Shown: in pieces, positions 55,687 to 63,153 of the stretch
Layout of the letters: each line of letters begins with the position of its first letter
How positions within the stretch are numbered: the first letter of the stretch is position 1
Assembly: GCA_006247105.1 (NCBI GenBank)
Contig: CM016925.1
Coordinates: forward strand, 1,612,001 to 1,676,000
Direction: 5' to 3'
Source of the DNA: Giardia muris
Lineage: Eukaryota; Fornicata; Diplomonadida; Hexamitidae
Length of the DNA stretch: 64,000 bases
The notes under the pieces: model-generated
Told to the model about the DNA's origin: nothing
What the model saw: only the letters and a program-made list of their open reading frames with translations
Databases searched by the model: none
Program-made: the position numbers and the translations under genes

Positions 55687-55812
55687 GACGAAAAGATTTG
55701 ATTCCTTTTCCTTTTCGTTTGGTTCCAAGTTCCGGAATCAATTCCAACAGAGGGGTTGACGCGCGTCCTTAAAGAGTCTCATCGTTTCTGTTTCTTTTCA
55801 TTCTTTCACCCC

Positions 55813-57363
55813 TCACTTGATCAAGAAAACCCCAAGGATTGCCAGAAACGTCATCAAAATTCCAATCCCATTAGAACGTAGAATGCCACTGGAAACACTG
55901 TTAGCACAATTGGCAGCTGTATGATCCCATTGACCTTTACGACAATAACAACCGACTCCTGACTTCCCTGGTGGCCAACGGTAACCAGATGGGCAATCAA
56001 TGCAGCTCAGGGCGGCGAAATGGCTATATGTATTCTTGGGGCATTGCTCACACCCCTTCTCCTTGTTCATACCATCTCTATATTTGTACCCCGGTGCGCA
56101 CTCGCAATAAATGGCGAGGCGTGTGCCCTCGTCAACGGTTGACGTATTACTTGGGCATGAAAGGCACGAAAGTTGGCCAACCTCCTCGTTATACGTCCCA
56201 ATCTCACAGGGAAGGCATTCTGCCATTCCAAGTTGATCATTAAAGGTCCCTGCAGGACATGGTGCACATATGGCAGCAGAGGATAAGCCATATTCTCCAG
56301 GGCCACAGATCGCGCCACTTGCAACGATCGAACCCACTTCCTGTATCTCAGGGCTCTCACCCGTCATAGGAATGATCACCTCCTGTTCAAGAAGAAGCTC
56401 TGGAAGGATCAGGTATGAATAGAGATCAACCCCGTTATTGGTTGTACTGACAATGACATCTCCATTAGTACTGCCATAAAACCCAGTGTCTAAACTTGAT
56501 TCCAGGTTATATAGCAGCACAGCCTTGACGACTGTTGCACTGTAGCTCTGTCTATCCGTATGAAGAATCGCGGTCTCGAAGAACTCCACAAACCAATCGG
56601 TCTTGTAATGTAAGTTATCAAAAGAAGCCGTACCACCAATCAACATGACGGGCTTCCCTGGGGCAAGTGAGGAGGCTAGGGACATCGCAATACGAATGGG
56701 TTCGTCAGGATTTCTTCTAGTACTTTCATCTTGTGTTAATAATTGCAATCCTATCCAAGAAACATAGGATTCTCCAGGGAAATAAGCTGAAGGTGGATGG
56801 ACTAGGCCTGTTAGGTTTAGACTCGTGTCACTCCCCTCCATAGGATAGAAGTGAGTAATATCAAGGCTCCATCCCCAGAAGATGTACTCGTTCAGGCCTC
56901 GTTCTTTAGCCAGGATGTGTAGCCTCTTATAGACGTTGATATATGCTTCGGGGCTTTCTGACCAATACACGTTTGGGCTGTTACACGTGGTTCCAAAGAA
57001 TAGAATGGCGTACTTCTTGTTCTCAATCAAGATGTCCTCAAGCAATTGAAAGAAGGCCTCAATCAAGTCGTCATGAAGCCCTTCCATGATCGCCTGTAAA
57101 CTGTCGCTATACGTATTTGGTAACAGTGGGTTCCAATTGATGACTGGGATTGCATTGACATTCAGGATGTTCGAAAGCTCGTTCCGGACGTTCCCAAGTA
57201 CGGCCTCATCCTTGGTCCAGGATACCTCCAAGCTTCTGAACAGTAATCTCCTTCCAAGAAACTCTTCTGTCCCATATGTCTCCTGAACATCGTACCAACC
57301 ACCTACAGTACCTAGGACGGCCACCCCCGCGAGGAGGTACACCAGGAGTGTGAAGACTAGCAT
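55813..57363 (-). CDS. Membrane protein with GH26-like domain and Cys-rich GCC2/GCC3 repeats, 516 aa
   Basis: Signal peptide at residues 1-20 (MLVFTLLVYLLAGVAVLG), a domain of about 330 residues, three to four GCC2/GCC3 (ephrin-receptor-like) Cys-rich units at about 360-480 (CAPCPAGTFNDQLGMAECLP), and a final membrane helix (IGILMTFLAILGVFLI) with a one- or two-residue tail. The large domain follows the GH26 beta-mannanase pattern (PVINWNP, YIFWGWSLD, YFPGESYVSWIGLQL, KPVMLIGG), but both catalytic Glu sites look lost (FGTTCNSP for HEMNG, LIGGTA for xxETG). It lacks the CRGKA tail of variant surface proteins. A surface carbohydrate-binding role is possible. The ATG at 57363 follows agtaaa. Confidence 0.85.
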   Translation of the reverse strand: MLVFTLLVYLLAGVAVLGTVGGWYDVQETYGTEEFLGRRLLFRSLEVSWTKDEAVLGNVRNELSNILNVNAIPVINWNPLLPNTYSDSLQAIMEGLHDDLIEAFFQLLEDILIENKKYAILFFGTTCNSPNVYWSESPEAYINVYKRLHILAKERGLNEYIFWGWSLDITHFYPMEGSDTSLNLTGLVHPPSAYFPGESYVSWIGLQLLTQDESTRRNPDEPIRIAMSLASSLAPGKPVMLIGGTASFDNLHYKTDWFVEFFETAILHTDRQSYSATVVKAVLLYNLESSLDTGFYGSTNGDVIVSTTNNGVDLYSYLILPELLLEQEVIIPMTGESPEIQEVGSIVASGAICGPGEYGLSSAAICAPCPAGTFNDQLGMAECLPCEIGTYNEEVGQLSCLSCPSNTSTVDEGTRLAIYCECAPGYKYRDGMNKEKGCEQCPKNTYSHFAALSCIDCPSGYRWPPGKSGVGCYCRKGQWDHTAANCANSVSSGILRSNGIGILMTFLAILGVFLIK

Positions 57364-57405
57364 TTTACTCCTCCCCTTACGTCTACTGGTTAGGAAAAAG
57401 CAGTG

Positions 57406-58113
57406 ATGAATGAGCACTTCTTTGGTGGCCCCTTTATCAATTCCCGTCCCGCCTTTGCCTCGCTCGGAATCATCCTCCTCGTTGTCCTGATGAGTATCTG
57501 TAGCGTCCTCTTCGAGTTCTCCTCCCTTCTCATGTTGAATCCTTCATTGCTCATCACTCGGAAACAATGGTGGAGAGTCTTTACAACCCCGTTGATCACT
57601 ACACACCCGGACGCCATGTACCTCTTGCTCTATATGCTATACATAGGGCGTACGTACGAAGAAAAGGTTGGAGTCCTTGAATACTTGAATCTCATCTTCA
57701 TCTCATACCTCTTTTCCATCCTGATATCCGTTGGACTCTCCTTCTGGCCATACTTCGGTGACATGTACATCGTCCATGCCTCCTTCACGCTTGGGGCCGC
57801 GTCATGCGTCGCTGCAATCGTCACAAACTGGAATAGGTGGAAGAGTTTTGCCTTACGAAGAGTACCAATCATGGAGAGCACTGGGCCTATCCTCGTCCTT
57901 TTTCTTGCAGCCAGTAATCGTCTCGCAATAGAGGCCTTGACATACGTCATCGGAGGAGTCCTATCCGGTCTCCTTGTCGTCTACCGTATTCCAGGTTTCA
58001 ATTGGCGTTGTTGCTGTCGAGGTCTTAGAGTTAACAGAAGGCACGCCACAGATGTCTCAAATATCCCAGCAGAGACGTCGGATTCGCCAAATCTTACGAA
58101 TCGTGAAGTTTGA
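57406..58113 (+). CDS. Rhomboid-like membrane protein (UBAC2/Derlin-like), no catalytic Ser, 235 aa
   Basis: Five to six membrane segments (SLGIILLVVLMSICSVLF, YLLLYMLYIGRTYEEKVG, ISYLFSILISVGLSFWPYF, SFTLGAASCVAAIVTNW). The block LLITRKQWWRVFTTPLIT matches the first-loop rhomboid feature (xxxQxWRLxTxxF), and the general order is as in UBAC2 and derlins. The GxSG of active rhomboids is LGAAS and no TM6 His is evident, so it is presumably a non-proteolytic member acting in ER quality control (inference). The C-terminus is a polar cytosolic tail with NRRHATDVSNIPAE. The ATG at 57406 is used; the frame begins with a GTG at 57403. Confidence 0.85.
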   Translation: MNEHFFGGPFINSRPAFASLGIILLVVLMSICSVLFEFSSLLMLNPSLLITRKQWWRVFTTPLITTHPDAMYLLLYMLYIGRTYEEKVGVLEYLNLIFISYLFSILISVGLSFWPYFGDMYIVHASFTLGAASCVAAIVTNWNRWKSFALRRVPIMESTGPILVLFLAASNRLAIEALTYVIGGVLSGLLVVYRIPGFNWRCCCRGLRVNRRHATDVSNIPAETSDSPNLTNREV

Positions 58114-58116
58114 GTC

Positions 58117-58617
58117 ATGTCGATCACGACACAACAACAAGCCTCTTCAAGCATTAGTCATGCAGACCTCATGGCGGAGAGGCGAAGGATCGCCGTCCTT
58201 CACGCCCAGGCGCTCGACGCCGCACGTCATGATGCACTCGCCAATAGTGTCAACTCCTTCCTTCCCGTCGTAGATGCTTTGCTAGCCCTCAAGGCTACCG
58301 CCTCTCTAGGTCGTGGTTTACCGAGCAAGCGGAAGTTACGGCACTTGAAGGAAGGGGTCGTGGGAGTCTCGGATCTATCCATCCAGACTCTTCAAAAGAT
58401 GGGTGTCACGCTCATTCGACCAAACGTTGGAGATCTCTTCCGTCCAGACTTACATGAGGCGATTGCCATCCATGGGACTCAACCATCAGAAAACAAGAAG
58501 GATGGTTCCCAATCTACCATGGACTTGGCAATAGCAAAGGTAATTGAGGCAGGGTACAACCTCAATGGACAAGTACTTAGGCCAGCATGTGTGGAGGTGA
58601 CGAGCTATGAGAAGTAG
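58117..58617 (+). CDS. MGE1: GrpE nucleotide exchange factor (mitosomal Mge1), 166 aa
   Basis: Exchange factor for organellar Hsp70. The head domain is clear: MGVTLIRPNVGDLFRPDLHE, and the final AKVIEAGYNLNGQVLRPACV corresponds to GrpE's VLxxGYxLxxRVLRPAxVxV. The N-terminal helix (LMAERRRIAVLHAQALDAAR) is short, so the coiled-coil stalk is reduced compared with bacterial GrpE (about 197 aa). In Giardia the Hsp70 system resides in mitosomes. A targeting peptide is not obvious; the Ser/Gln-rich first 15 residues may serve. The last 13 nt overlap the convergent eIF2B-alpha gene. Confidence 0.92.
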   Translation: MSITTQQQASSSISHADLMAERRRIAVLHAQALDAARHDALANSVNSFLPVVDALLALKATASLGRGLPSKRKLRHLKEGVVGVSDLSIQTLQKMGVTLIRPNVGDLFRPDLHEAIAIHGTQPSENKKDGSQSTMDLAIAKVIEAGYNLNGQVLRPACVEVTSYEK

Positions 58618-59591
58618 AAGGAGGAGATCATCATATTCGTGATAGAGGCCGGTGCATGTACTCCCTCATCAGTAAATATCAAGGAGACGTACTCCGGCTC
58701 TGTGAGATCATAAAGAGCATCATCGAAGGTGACTCCTTGTCTTTCAAGAGCCAGGACGCTCTCCTGCGGAAGCCGGTATCGAACCCGAGCCTCCGTGTAA
58801 GGAATGTCCCGGTCCGTCAAGATGAAAATATTACTGAACTTAGCCATCTCCGCAGCAACGTAGAAGGGCTTCCGGTAAAGATGGGAGAGGTGCGCGATAT
58901 TCTTTGTGCCAATTGCATTGATGATTCCACCACCCTTGCTAACCATCTCAGCACCCACTAAGAAGAAGGAGATCAAATGGATCCGTGAGATGAGTGCACC
59001 TTCGGCCATAATCGTCACCTGGACATCAAGTTTCGTCAAGTTCTGAGCCTCTTGAAAGAGTGTATCCCTAATAGCCAGAGACGCGAAGGAGACGATCACG
59101 ATGACACGCAAGTCTCGACGCTTACGCGCTGCCGCCTTAATCACCTCGAAGACGGATGCGGAGTTCCCAAAGATCCCAATCGTACATCCATCGGTGATGT
59201 ATGGCGTAGCGGCCGTGGCAATCCGCTCCCGCGCGGACTGGAGCCTTTCTAGCACAGACGCCTCGTTCCCAAGAATCCGGTCTCGTATCTCGTTGATGGG
59301 CTGAGAGTCAAGCAATTGCATGATGCGTGACACATACGCCTGGAAGACCTCTCCGGCGCTCCGGACGACCAGACGCTCGGAGTCGAGCCACAAAAGCCGT
59401 GCAAGGACCACCAGGTCATCGAAGAAGCCCTGACGAGTCTCATGCTTCGAGGTCTTGATGAGCCCATAGAAGGCCTGGAAGGCGTGGTAGGCGAGTGGGG
59501 TGAGGGTGTCCTTGAGGCACGCCTCGTGGAACTGGCGGACGAGCTGCTCGTGGTAGCTGGCCACGCCAGGGTGCGTGTTATTGTATGTCAT
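58605..59591 (-). CDS. EIF2B1: Translation initiation factor eIF2B subunit alpha, 328 aa
   Basis: Regulatory subunit of the eIF2 guanine nucleotide exchange factor; eIF2B-alpha senses phosphorylated eIF2-alpha and sugar phosphates. The Rossmann-like C-terminal domain is well conserved: GCTIGIFGNSASVFEVIKAA, LRVIVIVSFASL, GAEMVSKGGGIINAIGTKNI, KPFYVAAEMAKF and YVSLIFTDEGVHAPASITNM. The N-terminal helical domain is also present. Length is near the human 305 aa. The ATG at 59591 faces the MOB4-like gene across an 18-nt spacer. Together with the GCN2-like kinase it suggests the eIF2 stress pathway is at least partly kept. Confidence 0.95.
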   Translation of the reverse strand: MTYNNTHPGVASYHEQLVRQFHEACLKDTLTPLAYHAFQAFYGLIKTSKHETRQGFFDDLVVLARLLWLDSERLVVRSAGEVFQAYVSRIMQLLDSQPINEIRDRILGNEASVLERLQSARERIATAATPYITDGCTIGIFGNSASVFEVIKAAARKRRDLRVIVIVSFASLAIRDTLFQEAQNLTKLDVQVTIMAEGALISRIHLISFFLVGAEMVSKGGGIINAIGTKNIAHLSHLYRKPFYVAAEMAKFSNIFILTDRDIPYTEARVRYRLPQESVLALERQGVTFDDALYDLTEPEYVSLIFTDEGVHAPASITNMMISSFYFS

Positions 59592-59609
59592 GCTGAATTT
59601 AAAAAAACG
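59592..59609. promoter_or_regulatory. 18-nt AT-rich divergent spacer
   Basis: gctgaatttaaaaaaacg lies between ATG 59591 (eIF2B-alpha, minus) and ATG 59610 (MOB4-like, plus). The run tttaaaaaaa is a textbook Giardia-type initiator on the plus strand and offers ttttttaaa on the minus strand. Confidence 0.55.
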
Positions 59610-60299
59610 ATGACATTCGTGGTCGAGGCTGGGATGCCCGATCCGCGCCCATACCCGTCGAGCTACTACGATGAACGGAAGATCTTGAGGCTCCCGAAGG
59701 TCCTCAACGAGACGACCGACCCCCGCGTCATCCAGAGCGCCATTCGGGATTATCTCGATAGCCTTATGCGTGCCTGTCCTTCACAGCTCGATCCCTTCTT
59801 TGAGCTTGGCTCCTGCTCCTCCGCCATCACGAGCAAAATCCTCAGGTTCGAAAACCTACGACTCATCCTTCAGGAGATGTCACATCTTCTCTCTTGTCTA
59901 GCAGATGTGTGCGATAAGACCACCTGTCCGACGATGCTCGCCACCCCGGAGTGGAAGTTCCTTTGCACGGTCCATTCCAGTGATCCTCAGGACTGCTGTG
60001 CGATTAGTTACTGCTCGCACCTCCTAGATTCTGGAGAACCCAACTTCGTCAAGAGTTGTAGCGCAGACTTCTTGAACTCAGGGAACAAGGCACAAGTACA
60101 AGAGGCCCAGAAGACATACAGCTTTCTAGAACGCCGTTCATACCGAATCCTTGCCCATGCTCACTTCCATCACAAGGAGGTCTTCACCGAATTCGAGAGG
60201 AAGAGGTACTTGTATCGCCGCTTCCTCAAATACCTGACCATCTGGGCACCAAAGCAGCCGACCCAGCTCGTCCCCACTATTGATCTCGAGGGAGTTTGA
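59610..60299 (+). CDS. MOB family protein, MOB4/phocein-like, 229 aa
   Basis: MOB proteins activate NDR/LATS kinases or, for MOB4, sit in the STRIPAK phosphatase complex with PP2A-A. Zinc ligands are Cys101 and Cys106 (VCDKTTCPTML) and His183 and His188 (LAHAHFHH). TPEWKFLCTVHSSDPQDCCA and RSYRILAHAHFHHKEVFTEF then ERKRYLYRRFLKYL match MOB4 ([47 protein letters not shown]). The ATG at 59610 follows tttaaaaaaacg; codons upstream to 59442 are antisense to eIF2B-alpha. The PP2A scaffold gene, its STRIPAK partner elsewhere, is also in this window. Confidence 0.92.
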   Translation: MTFVVEAGMPDPRPYPSSYYDERKILRLPKVLNETTDPRVIQSAIRDYLDSLMRACPSQLDPFFELGSCSSAITSKILRFENLRLILQEMSHLLSCLADVCDKTTCPTMLATPEWKFLCTVHSSDPQDCCAISYCSHLLDSGEPNFVKSCSADFLNSGNKAQVQEAQKTYSFLERRSYRILAHAHFHHKEVFTEFERKRYLYRRFLKYLTIWAPKQPTQLVPTIDLEGV

Positions 60300-60416
60300 A
60301 AGGTACTAGACTAGTGTGAATCTGGGTCAGAGAAGGAGAGGTGAGAATCCTATGAGCTTTCATCATCCGCACCATCTTTTCTTCTTACTTCTTCCGAAGG
60401 ACAAAAATTCTTAGAG

Positions 60417-60935
60417 ATGCCTCCAAAGAAGAACACTGGCGATAAGAAGAAACAGGAGTCCGATCAGCTCGAGCTGACGGATAAGCTGAAGCAGGCGGCG
60501 GCCCGAATCGAGGCCTTGGAACGCGAGCTCGTGCTTAGGGGTGAGGAGAACATTCGTTTAGCCGCGGAGTTACGCACCTTCGAGACGACTATCAAACGAC
60601 TCACCTCAGACATGGATAGCGAGCGGGCTGATAGGCACGACGTGGCCGTCGACATGACTAGACAGTTCAAGACGATGCAGGACGAGTTATTGAAAGATAT
60701 AGCTGATAGAGAGCGTGGGATCGAGAACATCCGGGCCCAGGCCGCAAAGGAGAGGATCCAGCTCGAGTCCGAGATCCGGGAGCGTGATGAGATCATCAGT
60801 AAGAAGGATACTGAGATCGTCGACCTGAAGAATAGGTTGGATCAGCTAAGCCGTGAATTCTCAGCGATCCTACGAGAGACTCTTGACACCATCTCGGAGA
60901 AGATCGAATACAAGACGAACGAATTGAACGTCTGA
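60417..60935 (+). CDS. Coiled-coil protein, DRC12/CCDC153-like, 172 aa
   Basis: Begins with a basic stretch MPPKKNTGDKKKQESDQLEL, then is one continuous coiled coil (LKQAAARIEALERELVLRGE to IVDLKNRLDQLSREFSAILR). The ending FSAILRETLDTISEKIE is the part most like CCDC153/DRC12 (F..ML..TLD.L..K), a small subunit of the nexin-dynein regulatory complex in axonemes; the basic MPPK start is also shared. Length fits (about 180-210 aa). Assigned by pattern only. Confidence 0.85.
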   Translation: MPPKKNTGDKKKQESDQLELTDKLKQAAARIEALERELVLRGEENIRLAAELRTFETTIKRLTSDMDSERADRHDVAVDMTRQFKTMQDELLKDIADRERGIENIRAQAAKERIQLESEIRERDEIISKKDTEIVDLKNRLDQLSREFSAILRETLDTISEKIEYKTNELNV

Positions 60936-60997
60936 GAGGGTCTGGTGGGGCCTAATAGGAGGAGCTGGGAAGGAAAGAGGTCTGATGGTTTCAATAA

Positions 60998-62116
60998 ATG
61001 CATGTGGATTCACACGGGGCAAGGCTCCGGTTGCTCGCACGTTTGTTGGCGGCCGAGCACGGCTTCCATTACGTCCCGGATGAGCCTCCCTTGATCGCCG
61101 AGGAAGCTCGTTATTTCGATGAGGTTGCGAATATTCGACAGTTCCTTGCTAATGGTGGGAGGATTCAGGGGCTGGCACAGACGGTCACGGGAGCTAGTCT
61201 ACCCGAGCATCCTGCAAGTAACCTCCTGCAACCGTCGTCCAGTTACTATATGACACAAGGGTCACCAACTCCTGCTTCTTTGACGTCCTTGACCATCGCC
61301 TTGTGTCCACCCTTGTCTTACGTCTGGTACATCGCCATCAAGCTGAAACGCGTCACAGAGCACATAGGAGAGCCGATTTACGCCCCGCGGTTCGTCAAGG
61401 TATACCTGACACCTACGCCACAGCTACGACCATTCGTCTACGAGTCACAGCCCTTTGTTCTAGGGAACTCCACGGCCTTACAAACCCTCGCCCTCCCACC
61501 GAACATATCTGGAGCTTTATATGCCCAGATAGTCTTTTGTGGTGCTAGACAAGCCTGTCCCAATGACAATCAGTTCTATGTCGCCATCGAAAGCTTGGAG
61601 GTCTATGGAGTTGCCGTCAACCATCTGGCCGCCGCCGCCATGCGCGCCCTAGAGGTTAGTAGGGTCACCACACGTATGAGTCGAACAAGTAGTGTCACAC
61701 TCCGGCCAACGGTCGATAGACACGTCGGTAACGTTTGTCGTATCCTTGCTCATACCAATACTCGAGAGTATATGCAAGCCACTTCCGGCTCCAGGAGTAA
61801 GTCCTCGCTTAGTTCATCTAGAGGACCAACTTCAGACGTTACGCGAAGCGATGATGGGAATATGTCCTTGGGGATCGTTGCACGAAAGGGCCTTTTACCC
61901 ATGGATTTTGCTGACACTCCTCACATAGCCTTTGCCAGGTACAGTGCAAACAGCATTAAGTGGATTGAGAACACTCTTAGCTATATTGCGATGGAGGCGT
62001 ATCAGTTCCTGTGTAGGCGTGGGAGACAAAGCCCTTCTCTATCGAACGAGGAACTCTATGCCGAACCAAGGGTTGAGCCGAATCTGAACTTTCTTCAACG
62101 TTGGAGATCGACGTGA
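60998..62116 (+). CDS. Hypothetical protein with possible galactose-binding-like domain, 372 aa
   Basis: The segment about residues 60-210 alternates strands in the order of a discoidin/F5-8C jelly roll: LPEHPASNLLQPSSSYYMTQ, SLTIALCPPLSYVWYIAIKL, PRFVKVYLTP and NDNQFYVAIESLEVYGV. This sequence (loss of a contact loop, then 'xxxVxVxxxP', then 'I..LEVYG') resembles galactose-binding-like domains in cilia and ubiquitin-ligase proteins. A Ser/Thr/Arg-rich region follows (about 225-290) and a helical end. No signal peptide. Assignment is weak. The start is taken at 60998 after caataa. Confidence 0.8.
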   Translation: MHVDSHGARLRLLARLLAAEHGFHYVPDEPPLIAEEARYFDEVANIRQFLANGGRIQGLAQTVTGASLPEHPASNLLQPSSSYYMTQGSPTPASLTSLTIALCPPLSYVWYIAIKLKRVTEHIGEPIYAPRFVKVYLTPTPQLRPFVYESQPFVLGNSTALQTLALPPNISGALYAQIVFCGARQACPNDNQFYVAIESLEVYGVAVNHLAAAAMRALEVSRVTTRMSRTSSVTLRPTVDRHVGNVCRILAHTNTREYMQATSGSRSKSSLSSSRGPTSDVTRSDDGNMSLGIVARKGLLPMDFADTPHIAFARYSANSIKWIENTLSYIAMEAYQFLCRRGRQSPSLSNEELYAEPRVEPNLNFLQRWRST

Positions 62117-62118
62117 CC

Positions 62119-63153
62119 TTACCAATCGGTGATGATCGAGCGGGAGACTGGGACGATGAACATCTCGAGGCTCTTTTCCACCTTATTGGCGAACTTGCTA
62201 CGTCCACGAATGATCATGTTCACCCATTCGTTCCGCCCTTCACGCAAAAAGGTGGTCCGAGTCCCACCACTAAAAGAGACTGCGCATAGACGCTGAAGCT
62301 CACGTACATACGACTGACTCCTGATCGTCCTAGTTATTACATTGATCCGCTTACATACCGTGCGAAGCCTTAAAAGCGGAGCTGGATAAAGAATGGGATT
62401 GGGACAAGTAAGAGCCGTCTCAGCGGCTTGTGTCAATACCGTATGCTCAAATATATCCTTAATCTTCTCGATAAGCACGATGGCTGGAGGAATTGATGAA
62501 CGAACTCCTTGAACTTGACGAGTAAGCTTAGCCAACTCACTCGACTTTGAGGTGGAAAACCTTGCCTCGACGAAGAGTAATGGTGAGGCGAAGAGGATTG
62601 GGTGTCCATTCTTCAAGGGATCACGCGAATGCGACTTAAGTCTACCTATCCTCTCTATGGCATCGACGGCGGCCTCACACATACAATGGAGGGCGAAGAA
62701 GAAGTATGAGAGGGGGAGTGGGCTTTCGGGTTGGTAATCGAGCTGCTGAAGCCGTGTGGAACTCGTCTGCGTTCGTTCTATATGCTCGTGCAACGCATCA
62801 AGGCATGAGACCACTCGTTCGGTCCCATAGAGCTCCTTCAGACCAGTGAATATCGTTGGACAAGGATCCATCTCGATGGTGATGAACTCAGTCGGCTTAA
62901 GAAATTCCAGAGCGTCCTTGACGAGAGAGAGGATCATCCCGGCCAAATCAATAGTATCCCAAAGAAGAATGGCTCCATCAAGAGGCTTCCCATCCCACCT
63001 CGTCAAGATATCGAAAGCATAACTCAGAAGAAGAGTTGATTGAAACCCATGATAGGTTGCGGGTTGAAGCTCATGAGCCTCTAATAGATCTCGCAGAGAT
63101 TGTAAGCACGGCGTGAATGCCTCGTAGAACGAAGGCTGTGCAAGCCGCGTCAT
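62119..63153 (-). CDS. Helical hypothetical protein, 344 aa
   Basis: All-helical composition with no membrane segments or coiled coil: SFYEAFTPCLQSLRDLLEAH, LWDTIDLAGMILSLVKDALE, YFFFALHCMCEAAVDAIERI and SKSSELAKLTRQVQGVRSSI. The basic C-terminus holds SVRELQRL-like helices followed by GGTRTTFLREGRN. No family recognised. The stop is 2 nt from that of the convergent gene, and the ATG overlaps the stop of the rhodanese gene upstream (ATGA). Confidence 0.8.
   Translation of the reverse strand: MTRLAQPSFYEAFTPCLQSLRDLLEAHELQPATYHGFQSTLLLSYAFDILTRWDGKPLDGAILLWDTIDLAGMILSLVKDALEFLKPTEFITIEMDPCPTIFTGLKELYGTERVVSCLDALHEHIERTQTSSTRLQQLDYQPESPLPLSYFFFALHCMCEAAVDAIERIGRLKSHSRDPLKNGHPILFASPLLFVEARFSTSKSSELAKLTRQVQGVRSSIPPAIVLIEKIKDIFEHTVLTQAAETALTCPNPILYPAPLLRLRTVCKRINVITRTIRSQSYVRELQRLCAVSFSGGTRTTFLREGRNEWVNMIIRGRSKFANKVEKSLEMFIVPVSRSIITDW

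Noticed and set aside
55813..57363. Variant-specific surface protein (VSP)
   Set aside because: Has Cys-rich units and a C-terminal membrane helix but lacks dense CxxC repeats and the CRGKA tail.
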